From contig CM043942.1 in the NCBI GenBank assembly GCA_014529385.2, positions 1,282,501 to 1,346,500 on the forward strand: 64,000 nt of DNA. The letters are read 5' to 3'. The DNA is from Adiantum capillus-veneris (Eukaryota; Streptophyta; Polypodiopsida; Polypodiales; Pteridaceae). Positions 1-10,992 of this stretch are shown here, piece by piece. Made by a program: the position numbers and the translations under genes. Each line of letters starts with the position of its first letter. Position 1 is the first letter of the stretch. The notes beneath the pieces are model-generated. The model made no database searches. It was not told the DNA's origin and worked only from the letters and a program-made list of their open reading frames with translations.

Positions 1-1434
1 TACCAGGGATTGGAGTCATTGACTCCCATTATTAGCTACATTTTGGAGGGTGAGTTTCCACAAGACTTCACGAAGGCTCAGATGAGGAGACTCATGAAGA
101 AGGCAAGCGCGTATCTCTTCCTAGAAGGATCCCTCTATCAAAGAGGGAAGGATCAAGTGTGCAGAAGAGTATCAACTATCAAGGAAATTCCAGCCATTCT
201 AAAAGGTTTTCATGAAGAGGCATGTGGTGGTCATTTTGCCCAAGAGTTAACTGTGAAGAAGATTTTGCTTGCTGGGTATGTTTGGCCAAGTTTGCATGTG
301 GATGTTCAACATTGGTGTAAAAGCTGTCACAATTGTCAGACAAATGGAAATAGAAGGTTGGTGCATGGCCCGAGGCAAATAGTGCTTGCAAATGGACCCT
401 TTGAAAAGTGGGGCATTGATGCTATGTGTGCTCTACTTAGGACAAAAAATGGTAAACTCTACATTTTAGTGGCTGTAGACTATATGACTAGGTGGGTGGA
501 AGCACAAAGTGTGGCAAAGGTAAATGAGAGGACAGTGAGCAAATTTGTCTACAATCGCATTTGTTGTAGATTCGGCACACCTTTGGATATTGTTTCTGAT
601 AATGGTCCAGGGTTTAGAAAGGGCTTTCTCACAGAAGTCTGTGAAGAACTTCACATTCTACATCGTCATACTACACCCTACTATCCCCAATCAAATGGTT
701 TGGTAGAAAAAGCTAATGGTGTCATTGCAGGCATCATTAGAAAGATGGTGAGAAACAAGACAAAGTTGTGGGATGACTTCTTGGATGGTGTCTTGTGGGC
801 GTATCGAACCGCATATAGGGAAGCCACAAAGTTTACACCATTTCACTCAGTCTATGGTCAAGAGGCTTTACAACCAATTGAGCTCAACATTCCGACAATG
901 CGACTTCATGGCAAAGCAGCACAATATGATCAAGAAGCATGGATGGATCGACTTCTTACCTTAGCTGAGCTTGAGTGGAAAAGAGAAGCAGCATACGAGT
1001 GCTACAAGGGGAAAGCTACGTAGGCGAAGGAGAATCTTGACAAGAAACTAAAGGACAAAGGCATCAATGAAGGAGATGTGGTGCTAAGGTATGACAATCG
1101 ACTCGATAATCGTTTTGATGCCAAGTTTGAAACTAGATGGCAGGGGCCATACATAGTCAAGAAGGCTTTCAATTCAAGTTACTATCAACTTATGGACTTG
1201 AATGGAAAAGAGCACTTTAAGAAGGTGAACGGGTATCGCCTGAAGCCTTATTTGAGTCGCCTTCTACCAAAGGATCTACCAAAGATCTGTCAAAAGGCAG
1301 CTATCTCATGTAAGTATTGTTCCGTGAAACATGAGTGTAACTCAAATCAAAATTCCAAGGGGTCAATCAATGAAGAGCTTGTCAAGGCCTCTGAAGCACT
1401 CTCTTTGGAAAAGATGCTTTATGATGGTACATGA
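1..1434 (+). pseudogene. Ty3/gypsy integrase and C-terminal pol, Tat/Athila-like, 5' end outside window
   Basis: This is the end of a gypsy pol polyprotein; the frame is already open at base 1. Integrase inserts the cDNA copy into host chromatin. An HHCC zinc finger is visible (HEEACGGHF ... CKSCHNC, about residues 68-110). The DDE core follows: Asp in GIDAMC, Asp in VSDNGPGF and Glu in GLVEKANG. The conserved YRTAYREATKFTPF and VYGQEA motifs come next. A TAG stop at 1021-1023 breaks the frame, and the same frame then continues to 1434 with the C-terminal motif TRWQGPYIVKKAF. There is no chromodomain, and the N-terminal style (SLYQRGKDQ) resembles the 56.4-kb fragment, which suggests the Tat/Athila lineage. 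The family call is firm and the lineage is inferred. Confidence 0.88.
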
Positions 1435-1449
1435 ATATACCATCATCCT

Positions 1450-1458
1450 AGGGGAGAG
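1450..1458 (+). other. Polypurine tract of the first gypsy element
   Basis: The purine run AGGGGAGAG lies 16 bases after the end of the pol frame and just before TGATAGCC, a plausible LTR start. This is where a plus-strand primer is expected in an LTR retrotransposon. Confidence 0.55.
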
Positions 1459-1462
1459 CTAA

Positions 1463-2680
1463 TGATAGCCGTTTTCTGGCTCTCCGTAATTTCCATAGTG
1501 AGTTACCTCACCCTATCAAATCACTCAAACACTGTGGTTACCCTCACCTTTTCACTGCATATAGGTGTGTGTGAGTTAGGGGACTTTTCCCGTATCTTTT
1601 TAATAAACCCTCAATTAGCTAGTCATTGGGCTAATTGAGTCAAAAAATATATATATATACAAGTATATTATGGCCCATTTGCGTGTAAATATTTCATTGT
1701 ATATAGGGCCTAAATAAAAGGATTTTTCATAATTATTTGGTATATTGTAAAATATTTCTACCTAGGGTGTGTTATTTATGCTATGTACATTGATTCACCA
1801 TGACCATATTTTTTCTTACCATTTTGTATACTCTTTATTCCATATAAAAATAATCTCATGCAAGCTTCTTTTGGTTTTTGTCTAACTCCATCCCAACAAA
1901 AATCCAAAAAAACTAGTTCTATTTATGTGCATATTTTTTCACTATTGTGATTTTTTCCTTTCTACATCTATTCTCTATTACTCTCATAAATTATACCACC
2001 ACAAATATTCATCTTTTTATGGTAGACTTATAATGAGAGAGATTTATTTTGACCCCTTTATATTTTTTCCACCTCTGTTATTTATATTTGACATGTACAT
2101 ATTCTTTTGAGACCCCTCAATATTTGATTTTCTTAGTTGTACTATTCACTCATATCATGATCTCAACAATATCTTCAATTATAGACCTACCAAATAAGGT
2201 CAAGGGTATGTGGCATACATGCATGCACTATGGAGGGCTCACTCTTGGAGGCATTCAAAGAATCATCCAAAGAAGGACCCCACAAGGACTTTGTGCAGTG
2301 GAAAAAGACAGTTGGTTTTGCTGAATTTTTAAAGGTCACTTGCTCTCCAAATTTGAAAAGGTGATACAAACAAAAGTTGTAGCTCGTGGACTGAACTTTT
2401 ACCTCAAATTTTTTCATATTTGAGAAGCCAAGCTCAACCTATCTAGAAGGAGCTCTTGAGTGGAAGCTCATTGTGTTATGCATGTGCATGTGTTGTAATA
2501 GGGGTGATTAGCAAGGGAACTCTATGCCATTGTAAGAGAGAGAGTGATCATTCAATTGAGAGTAGGAGATCTATCATTTCTCCTACTAGTGTAAGCCCAA
2601 CATTTGCTAAATCAAGGAGGGTGCATTTGGACTAAGCTTGTATACTTTGTCTCTCTTCCAACGTGAAGAAATGGACAACA
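1463..2680 (+). repeat. Probable 3' LTR of the first gypsy element
   Basis: After the polypurine tract the sequence becomes AT-rich and non-coding. It begins with TG at 1463. A possible CA terminus lies at 2680 (GGACAACA). No second copy is in the window, so the right end is only a guess. Length and composition suit an Athila/Tat-type LTR. The short open frames inside have no recognisable motif. Confidence 0.35.
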
Positions 2681-2805
2681 ATGATGTGTAAGTGTCTTGG
2701 TGTTTTTTTTTAAGTTCTTGATAGCTTGTCTGTGGGTGTTGTCATCAATTTAGCCATAAATCCCACATACTGTAACAGGGCGACAGGGTGGAGAGGACTC
2801 CCCTG

Positions 2806-2948
2806 TGTTGAAATGTAGAGAGAAAGAGAGAGAGACGAGACAAGAGACACACCATATACGCTCCCAAAGACTGATTCATATTGAGGACAAGATACAAATA
2901 TATAGGTGAGACCAAGTTCAGTAGAGTGATCCATATATAGCTCCAACA
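2806..2948 (-). repeat. Copia-1 3' LTR
   Basis: 143 bp with TGTTG/CAACA ends. It matches 8120-8262 except at three substitutions. It contains a GA-rich run and a TATATAG-type segment near its right edge. It lies directly beside the polypurine tract at 2949-2958. Confidence 0.95.
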
Positions 2949-2958
2949 CTCCCACTCA
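2949..2958 (-). other. Copia-1 polypurine tract
   Basis: The minus strand reads TGAGTGGGAG directly before the LTR start TGTTGG. This is the typical plant copia plus-strand primer. Confidence 0.85.
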
Positions 2959-3153
2959 AACAAAGGTCTCTAGCTTTGGATGAAAAAAGCCTTGGGGAGT
3001 TCAAGGGAAAAACCCAAGCCCCTATACAATGTGAAATATGAACCAGCGGTGATGATGTGAAAGTGAATTGTGCATCTATGTACAAATATTCAAGTGACTT
3101 AGATATCACAAGGTGCAAATGTGGAGTGTGCATAGTGCATGGTACCTAAAAGA

Positions 3154-3780
3154 TTACAATGTCATATGTACAAAGCTATTACAATAGAAAAGAAGATAAT
3201 CTAGAAAGAGTGAGGCAGAAGCAACTCCAAGCTCCGAGCGCAAGAGAATGAAACGTGACTCATTGAGGCCTTTGGTCAAAATGTCTGCAATCATCTGGCC
3301 ACTTGGACAGTGTTCAACCATAATGGTTCCTTTGCATACTGCATACCTGACATAATGATAATGGACAGCAATGTGCTTTGACTTATTATGTTGAACATAG
3401 TCTTTTGCAAGACTAATAGCACTTTGGTTGTCACACCGCAAGGGTGTGCTAGAAAGAGGAGAGTGACCAATATCAACCAGCATTTGTCGAAGCCAAATCA
3501 ACTCACGAGCTGCAAGTGATGCCGTAACATATTCTGACTCAGTCATAGAAACTGCAACACAACGTTGTTTCTTGCTGGTCCAAGAAACAAGACAACCATT
3601 TATAAGGAAATAATTTCCACTAGTAGATCGTATAGATAAATGTGAGCTTGCCCAGTCTGCATCTGTGTAACCCAAAAGAGAAAGAGATTGCATAGAACCT
3701 GATGTGAGTTGTCGTCGATAGACTAAACCAAAATCTGTAGTGCCTTTCAAGTATTTCAATACACGCTTTGCAGCAAACTA
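3154..3780 (-). pseudogene. Copia-1 RNase H domain
   Basis: The C-terminal part of the copia polyprotein, which degrades the RNA of the RNA/DNA hybrid. Visible motifs are LGYTDADWA (first Asp), SIRSTSGNYFL, SWTSKKQ, SMTESEYV (Glu) and LRCDNQSA (Asp). These are followed by the KHIAVHYHYVR motif and the ADILTKGL tail common to plant copia elements. A TAG at 3778-3780 separates it from the RT segment in the same frame, at a position where the family normally has Trp. The frame ends at a stop at 3154-3156, 205 bases before the polypurine tract. Confidence 0.93.
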
Positions 3781-5016
3781 ATGCTTAAGAGAAGGACATG
3801 CAAGATGTTGTCCAAGATAGTTAGCAGCAAAGAGAATATCAGGACGAGTGTTCATGCCAACAAACTGAAGACATCCAATCAAGTTAGCATAAGGTTGATT
3901 TGTGACAAGTTGACCGCCATTGTCAGAAGTATTCTTCGTAGAGCTCACAAGACAAGGTGTGTTGGCTGAATGTGCAGATTCCATACCAAATTTTTGAATA
4001 GTATCTGCAATAAACTTTGACTATCGAAGGAATAAAATACCTTTTGTACGGTTCCGTTGGATTTGAATGCCAAGACAAGAGTGAATCTCTCCAAAATCCA
4101 CAATATCGAATGCAGAAGACAATAACTTTTTCACTTGCTGAAGAAATCCCAAATCATTGGAAAGAAGGATGGTATCATCCACATAAAGAGCAAGAATCAC
4201 AAAACTGCTACCTTGGCGTTTTATGTATAAGTTGGGGTCTGATGAGCAAGAGATGAATCCTTTAGAGGTGAGAAAAAGATCAAATTTTGTATACCAGGCT
4301 CGCGAAGATTGTTTGAGACCATATAGTGCCTTATGGAGTTGAGCAACAAGGTCTTCTTTACCTGGAATAACAAACCCTTCTGGTTGTTCCATATAAATTT
4401 CCTCTTCCAAGTCACCATTAAGAAAAGAAGTTCGCACATCCATTTGATGAGCTTCTATATCAAATTGAACAGCAAATGCCAATAAAACTCGAACACTTGT
4501 AATGCGAACAACTGGTGAAAAAGTCTCTTGATAATCAACACCAGCTACTTGGGAGTAACCTTTTGCAACTAAACGCGCATTGAACTTGTCAAAAGATCCA
4601 TCTGCTTTTACTTTTGTCTTATACACCCACTTACATTTAATAGCTGTACGACCAGGAGGTAATTCAGTTAGTATCCATGTACCTTTAGAGATAAGAGAAT
4701 CGTACTCTGCTTCCATAGCCTCTTTCCATTGATCCTTTTGTGGTGAAGAGATAGCTTCATCATAAGTAATGGGATCTTCAGAAGTAGAAAAAGAATTATC
4801 AGCAATATCGTCATCATAAACATGACATGAGCCATGTTCAAAATCAATAGGCAGATCAACAAAAATATCAATATCATCATTGGAAACATTTGGAATGGAT
4901 GGTTGTGAAGAGAAAATTTGCTCTATGGGAAGAGTTTCATCTTCTGAAAGAAATGGAAAAGCCTGAAGCAATGATTTAGTGTCATCAGAATCATCCATGG
5001 ACCATGAGCCTCCCAT
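3781..5016 (-). pseudogene. Copia-1 reverse transcriptase (RVT_2)
   Basis: Copia-type reverse transcriptase, which copies the element RNA into DNA. It begins near WKEAMEAEYDSL. Further motifs are KCKWVYKTK, RLVAKGYSQ, DYQETFSPVV and [18 protein letters not shown]. The catalytic LYVDDTILL is intact. A single TAG at 4021-4023 cuts the frame just after the palm, and the thumb and connection region (TRPDILFAANYL) continues in the same frame. The linker between integrase and RT, about 4735-5016, is acidic and poorly conserved, as usual. Confidence 0.93.
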
Positions 5017-6096
5017 AAGCTGTTCATTTAAAGTAGCATCACGATTCACAATTACTTTCTTGGAGGAAGGGTCATAGAATTTGTAGCCTTTGGAAGTGTC
5101 AGAATATCCAATAAAAATAACTTTAAGACCAGGAGCATCAAGCTTTGTTCCTGTTTCTTTGGGAACATGAATATAAGCAATACATCCAAAGGTTTGAAAA
5201 TGAGATACGGAAGGAATGTCACCTGTCCATGCTGTGATGGGTATCTTACCAGAGGGTGCAGTAGTAGGAAGATGATTCTGAATAAATGTTGCTGTCAAAG
5301 TAGATTCAACCCAGAAAACACGAGATAAGCCAAAATGAATCAGCATACATCTTATAGCATTGAGAATAGTGCGATTCTTTCATTCAGCAACACCATTCTG
5401 TTGAGGCGAATATGGAATAGTGTGTTCATGATGAATTCCACTGTCAGTACAGTAACTCACAAACTCTTGAGAAACATATTCGCCTCCATTGTCACTATGA
5501 AGCTTCTTAAGGCGACGACCAGTTTGAAGTTCCGCAGCCTTGTGGAATTGTTTGAAAAAAGATAAGGCTTCAGATTTTTGTTTAAGTAGAAATACAGTCA
5601 TATACCTTGAGAAATCATCAATGAAAGTAATGAAGTAGCGATATTGTGATCTCGAAGAAGGTAGAGGTCCACATATATCAGTATGAACAAGATCCAAGAT
5701 GTCATGAGAATGAGTTGTATTTGAAAGAGGAAAGGGTTTACGATTGTGTTTCCCAAGAGCACAAAATTCACAAATTCCCATATGGGGATGGACTTTAAGA
5801 TCCATGCCATGAACAAGATCACGACGTTGAAGATCAAGGAGTTTTGAGAAATCAGCATGAACAAAACGGTGATGCCATACTTTGCAATCATGATCACCTG
5901 GAGCAGTGACAATATTTGCTACAGCATCGTTGAGAGAGAGTTCAAACAAATTACCATTTCGAGGAGCACTGGCTATAGTCTGTCCATATTTCTCAATTCG
6001 GCATTTGGTATGATCAAATCTAACAAACAGACCAAGATCAACAAGTCTAGCAACTGAAATAAGATTACGTTGAATATCTGGTACATGTAATACTCC
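5017..6096 (-). pseudogene. Copia-1 integrase
   Basis: Contains the pre-integrase HHCC finger (WHHRFVH ... CEFCALGK), then the catalytic core with Asp in VHTDICGPL, Asp in LHSDNGGEY and Glu in SPQQNGVAE. The C-terminal part (FGCIAYIHVP, KVIFIGYSD, GYKFYDP) follows. A TGA at 5380-5382 lies immediately after the catalytic Glu, where the family usually has Arg, and the frame reopens directly after it. Catalytic residues are all present, so damage is limited to stop codons. Confidence 0.92.
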
Positions 6097-6426
6097 TCAT
6101 AAAATTCGAGTGGAAGAAGATAAGGTACCAAGATATAAGTCTCCAATACCCTTTACTTGACAAGTAGTATCATCAACAAGATAAACAACACGTTGAACTG
6201 GCAGTGGATGATAGTTATGGAGCCACTTAGACTGATATGTCATATTTCCTGTAGCACCAGAATCGACAATAAAAAGTAATCCATCACGTACATGAAGTAT
6301 TCTGTCTAAAGCAACTGAACATAGGACGCAACTTGTTTCTGGTACAATGTTGTTTCGATGTTCAGTAGCATATGCTCTATTCCGATCTGTGTCGAATCGA
6401 CGCTTATAGCACATATGAGTGGGATG
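6097..6426 (-). pseudogene. Copia-1 aspartic protease
   Basis: Retropepsin domain that processes the polyprotein. The active-site motif is IVDSGATGNMTY, followed by the usual VYLVDDTTCQVKGIGDLYLGTL stretch, given here only as a pattern of beta strands around a conserved Gly-Ile-Gly. A TGA at 6097-6099 ends the segment. It is in frame with gag upstream and integrase downstream. Confidence 0.9.
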
Positions 6427-7367
6427 ATCAGATCGTCCACAATATTCATAAGAAGAAGAAGAAGAGTCTCTAGATAAACGTGGTTGTTTTGTGGTAATAT
6501 TGTGTTCTTCATCATAATGACGTGCCCAACAATCATCTTCAGTATGGCCATTTCTATTTCAGTAAGAACATTGCTTATTAGGAAATTTGAGACGAGAGAA
6601 AATATTACCGCGACGGCCACCTCTGCGGTTTCCTCGTTGAAATGGACGCCTTCGAGCATAAAAAGAACGATCCATCTGTTGTGACTCAGTATCATTTTGT
6701 GAAATCATAGCTGTATCGTGACCAGCATTCCGACGTTCTTGACGTTGAGAGTATTCAATTAAAGACATGCAAGCTTGGTCGAAATCAAGATCATCTTTAT
6801 TAGAGAGAATAGTAACAGTGTTATCATAAGAAGAGTCCTTCACCGTATCAAGGAGAAGTATAATCAGTTGCTTTTGTGAAACAAGATCAACGGCAGTAGA
6901 AAGTTGATTAATAATAGATTTGAAAGATTCAATATGTCCCGTCATGGCAGTACCAACTTCATATTGTAACTTGTTAAGAAACCCTCTCAAATAAAGTATT
7001 TTTGTAACAGATTTCTTCTGAAAGTTTTCAATAAGGTACTTCCATACGTCGTGGGAAGTAGGCAATTCATACATATCAAGCAAAAGGGAATCAGTAAGAG
7101 TAGAAAGAATATACCGACAAGCTGCTTTATCACGTCGTTGCCAATCCGTGTAGGCAACATTCCAATCTTCAAATATAGGTCCTTCAGTGATAAGCACGTT
7201 ATCATTATCCGTATCAACAGGCTGAGGCGGACAAATACGATTTCCAAGAACAACATCAGAGAGTTCATCGCCTTCAAGAATTAACAACATCTTTGCTTTC
7301 CAGCCTGGAAAGGAGGAACAGAACGCTGGCCAGAAGGAAAGCCATTGACGAGAATATTCATAGCCAT
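6427..7367 (-). pseudogene. Copia-1 gag with CCHC zinc knuckles
   Basis: Capsid/nucleocapsid region. The best start is ATG at 7365-7367 (MAMNILVNGF), in a different frame from the rest, with a frameshift near 7310 before GWKAKMLLILEGDELSDVV. Then comes the UBN2-like gag body (DVWKYLIENFQ, KILYLRGFLNKLQY) and an Arg/Gly-rich stretch (RRRPFQRGNRRGGRRG). Two zinc knuckles end it. In the first, a TGA at 6559-6561 falls at its second Cys position. The second has Tyr at its first Cys position. Both are probably non-functional. Confidence 0.88.
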
Positions 7368-8107
7368 ATCTTGTTGCGAGAACACGTATAAGATAAGATT
7401 GCAGAATCTACACACCATATATGGTGAAGGCCGCAATTGAGAATGAGAGAGATATGAGTACTGCGTTCTGTCAACGATAAACGTAAGAAGGATTCTCAAG
7501 GAACGTCCAAAGATGTGAGAGACGTCACCCAAAAAAGGCAGGGTAAAGGAGACGTTAATAATAAACGAGTCCTCAAAATAGAGTGGTGTGAGACACAAGA
7601 TTGACGGCCACAATACGAATAGCAAAAAGCTAAATCTTCTCAAAAAAGTTAACGCCAAAATAAGAAAAACGATCGCGGACGCTTTACGAAGAAGTAGGAC
7701 GAAGAAAGCTGCGTCAACCTCTATTACAGTAAAAACAACATAACTTTCTGCTGCGAACTCCGATTGACGCAAACCTAGAACTCAAATCGAAGAGCTCGAG
7801 GAGACAAACAAGTTTTGGATGAAAAATGCCATTGCGCTTTTCTCGTTTCTCCAAATTTTGAGCAGAACAGCAAGAAAAATTGAGATGAAGTTCAGGGTGT
7901 CATTAACAAGAAAACGTAATCAACAATTAGATTGATTAGAAATAAACGCCACATAAAACACTAATCATATTCTTCTTAACACAAAACAACCACAATTAAC
8001 AAGAATCAACGCTCAAAAATAAAATTTGAAACAATTTTGAATCTTACATGCGAATCGCATACACATACTCTTGTCACCATGAATTGAATCAGCGTGTGAT
8101 CGTTACC
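7368..8107 (-). other. Copia-1 untranslated leader
   Basis: About 740 bp between the PBS and the gag ATG on the minus strand. No copia domain is visible. An open frame at 7281-7772 runs into the first 27 codons of gag, but its upstream part has no recognisable motif. Confidence 0.6.
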
Positions 8108-8119
8108 GCTCTGATATCA
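8108..8119 (-). other. Copia-1 primer-binding site (tRNA-iMet)
   Basis: The minus strand reads TGATATCAGAGC immediately after the 5' LTR. This is one mismatch from TGGTATCAGAGC, the complement of the 3' end of plant initiator tRNA-Met. Confidence 0.9.
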
Positions 8120-8262
8120 TGTTGAAATGTAGAGAGAAAGAGAGAGAGACGAGACAAGAGACACACCATATACACTCCCAAAGACTGATTCATATTGAGG
8201 ACAAGATACAAATATATAGGTGAGACTAAGTTCAGTAGAGTGAGCCATATATAGCTCCAACA
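8120..8262 (-). repeat. Copia-1 5' LTR
   Basis: 143 bp, TGTTG...CAACA, 140 of 143 positions identical to 2806-2948. It adjoins the PBS on its left, as expected for a minus-strand element. Confidence 0.95.
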
Positions 8263-8484
8263 CCCTCACCTTAGACAGTGATTGGGGTGGCTTTTCTTGT
8301 GATGTGTTGGGGTGTAATTTACTCAAGCTATGTTGAACACATAGTAATCTCACTTTGATTGGTCATGACAGATTTGTAAGAAGGTATTAATGCAACAAGC
8401 ACCCCCTCCCCTTTCTCTCTCTTTCTTACATATATAATTGTGTTTGCTTGATCATTGCCGATACATTTCAAAGCAGCCCGAGCA

Positions 8485-8486
<2 letters not shown>

Positions 8487-8526
<40 letters not shown>
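8487..8526. repeat. (CT)n microsatellite
   Basis: Twenty uninterrupted CT units. Confidence 0.97.
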
Positions 8527-8528
<2 letters not shown>

Positions 8529-9231
8529 GCGTCCTAGTTCGCATCCAGAACTAGGTGGTGCCCCAAATTTGTATAGGGTTAGGTTGCGGGTTTGTGTGTG
8601 TGTTTGTTGTTTTTCCAACCCCAACCCAAATTGAGTAGCACGGGAGCCTAGAAGAGTGCTTAGAGGCCACTCTTCTTGTTGACTGCCTCGGACCGCCTCA
8701 GTACCAAGCGTAAAGCCTGCATTGTTGATTGGTATTTCCAAAATATTAGGCTGTAAGGGAGATATTAAAGAAGAGAATTCATGAACAAGCTTCTTTAGGA
8801 ACATGAACTTCTCCATTTTAAAAATTAAAACAAAAGTGTTCTCTATCTTTATACTTCCTACGCATTTATTTATATGGAATCTTGATTTATAAACTTTACT
8901 CTTGTGTAGAGATGTTAAGCATCTATAGTATCATTTAAGATGTGCTTGTAGTGCCAGGAATTTATGATGGATTTGTAATGTACGTCAAGAAGAATGCTAC
9001 TCAAGATTTTGTTATCTCAAGATTGCAATGCCAAGATTTTACTATGGATTTGTGATGTATTTTTTCAAGTAAAAGGCTTCTCTACTATGAAATTTTGTTG
9101 TACGTAACGAATCATCACAAACTATAACCTTTGTATTGTGTGCCTAAAACCTCTTGTAAGTTTCCTTGTACTTAATTAATTACACATTTGTGTAACCTTT
9201 TGTGCCAATGTTCAAGTGTCTTAATTTCAAG

Positions 9232-9440
9232 TGCATCCTACTCTAAGGAGGCATGGATGATATGAAATGTTTTATACATGTACATCCTACTCCTATGAGT
9301 CTTGAAGAAGTTGTGATGGTTTGATTTCATAAAAGGTCGTGATTCTAGCTGCATCCTACTTTAAGGAGGCTTGGAGAAGTGGTGACATTTTGGTTTTTAA
9401 CAAGGGCTTGATTCCAAATGCATTGTACTTTAAGGAGATG
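9232..9440. repeat. Degenerate tandem repeat, about 69-bp period
   Basis: The motif GCATCCTACTTTAAGGAGGC recurs with changes at 9232, 9282, 9351 and 9420. The last two intervals are exactly 69 bp; the first is 50. Confidence 0.6.
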
Positions 9441-9848
9441 ACCAAGGTTTGCCAAGAAATGAGGTGGGAGTTCCAAAGTTGCTAAACAGACCTACGAAGG
9501 CTCATGGGGGTCTTGAGGTCAAGACTATTTAGAGGACTTGCAAACTCTCAATGGATGTTAAGAAGCCTTCCAAATATGAGTTTGAGAAATAAAAAAAACT
9601 ATATTTCCTATTGTGATCCTTTGTCCTCAGTTGATGAGGATGTGACACCCTAATGTAAAACACTTCTTAAATATCTTAGCCATGGCATTTCAACAATGTG
9701 CATAACAAGTCACTAAGATGCCTTCTATTTGAAGTATCCATTCATCATCGCCTTCTCCAGATAAAAAAACTTCAACCCACTTGAAACTTATAGAATCAAT
9801 ATCACACAAGAAGTTGTGAGCTATTTCATTGTTGCTCCACCACTTTTT

Positions 9849-10083
9849 TGTTAAAGAATATGATGTTAAAGAATATGGACGTTGTGCTATGGGCAGCCGG
9901 ACACTGACTATACTATGTTGTAAATATACTTTGGATAATAGTTCAAAAAGAAGAAGATTGAAAGTAGCATATTGAATGGCTGCTCTGCAGGGTAACGATT
10001 GTGTGTGTGCGTGTGTCTCGATGTGTGGTAGTGTGTGTGCGTAGTCTTTTTTCCTACCTTCTCCATCATCTGCACACTCTACA
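9849..10083 (+). repeat. Copia-2 5' LTR
   Basis: 235 bp, from TGTTAAAGAA to CACTCTACA. It contains a (TG)n-rich segment that is longer than in the 3' copy. Confidence 0.93.
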
Positions 10084-10086
10084 AAG

Positions 10087-10098
10087 TGGTGTCAGAGC
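10087..10098 (+). other. Copia-2 primer-binding site (tRNA-iMet)
   Basis: TGGTGTCAGAGC, three bases after the 5' LTR and one mismatch from the canonical tRNA-iMet complement. Confidence 0.88.
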
Positions 10099-10992
10099 TT
10101 AGTTTAAGAAGCTACACTTAATACAGAGATTTCCGCAGCTCTGGAAAACAGCCAAAAAGAGAGGTTTTTTGGTCATAACTCCCTCACCCAAACTCGGAAT
10201 ACAGTGATCCAGGAGTCTATCTTTATGTTTTTGGGCATTCCGGATGCATTGGCATACTCACATTTTCCAAAATTTGCAACAAATTGTTTTTGCAGCAAAC
10301 AGCCAGCTCACACAGGCATAGGAGATGTCCAATTTTGCACTCGGCAGCAGATTTACAGGTTACAGGTGAAGAATTCAACATTTACACAGGTTTTGGAGAG
10401 TGACATAGAGCTTTTGCATCATGATATTTTGCTATCGAAGATTATGTTTGGTTGTTGTGGGTCCGTTATGGACAGTCGCCTATGTAAGAAAGGTTGTGGG
10501 AAGAAGTTGAGGCAGTTATATTGTCAGATTGAGTACTTTGTGGTTATGTATGGATATGCGGTTAATGCATTTTGGAAAACTTCAGCCTTTGTCATGGTTG
10601 AGTGAGGTTTTTTGAAGCCTTGCCTTGGGAGCTTTGGTACCTTAGCAAGGTGGATTAGGTACTGGAGCGAACCCTCGACTGGCCCCACTAAAGACCTCAT
10701 ATGTCGTTTACGACTATGGGATGAAGGTGGATGTATTGATATGTGGTACAAAATAGCATATGGATTGCATTTGCATACAGGTCCACGTGGACATTGTTTT
10801 AGAGTATTTATGCATAGTATTGAGTGAGTTTGTGGCAAAGTGAGTCAGTGGATTTTTCCTTGTAGTGAGAGATTTTCTTTCATTGTTTATGAGCATTTTG
10901 GTTGAGATTGTCACTTGAGATATTGTCCAAATACAAATGGAACTCTACCGAAATTTGGTCAAAATCCTTTGGAAACAATTGAGAGAGTGAAG
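10099..10992 (+). other. Copia-2 leader
   Basis: About 900 bp between PBS and gag. It contains an open frame of 133 codons at 10204-10605 with no recognisable domain. A short gypsy- or copia-like motif was not found. It is probably an untranslated leader. Confidence 0.55.

Larger units (their letters stand above)
2806..8262 (-). mobile_element. Copia-1: near-complete Ty1/copia retrotransposon, minus strand
   Basis: A 5.46-kb element bounded by two 143-bp LTRs that start TGTTG and end CAACA. On the minus strand the order is 5' LTR, PBS, gag, protease, integrase, reverse transcriptase, RNase H, polypurine tract, 3' LTR, which is the diagnostic copia order. The LTRs differ at 3 of 143 positions, so insertion was fairly recent. 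Flanks are CCCTG on the left and CCCTC on the right, an imperfect 5-bp target duplication. The polyprotein is almost entirely in one frame but has five premature stops, plus a frameshift near the gag start, so this copy is not autonomous. Confidence 0.95.
8263..9848. other. Non-coding stretch between two copia elements
   Basis: AT-rich, with no coding motif I recognise. It holds the CT microsatellite at 8487-8526 and the degenerate repeats at 9232-9440. Sequence left of 9849 may belong to the older element interrupted by copia-2. The long minus-strand open frame at 8328-8816 crosses the microsatellite and is not a credible gene. Confidence 0.6.

Noticed and set aside
8328-8816. 162-codon minus-strand open frame
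   Set aside because: It runs through the (CT)n microsatellite and has no motif; most likely chance.
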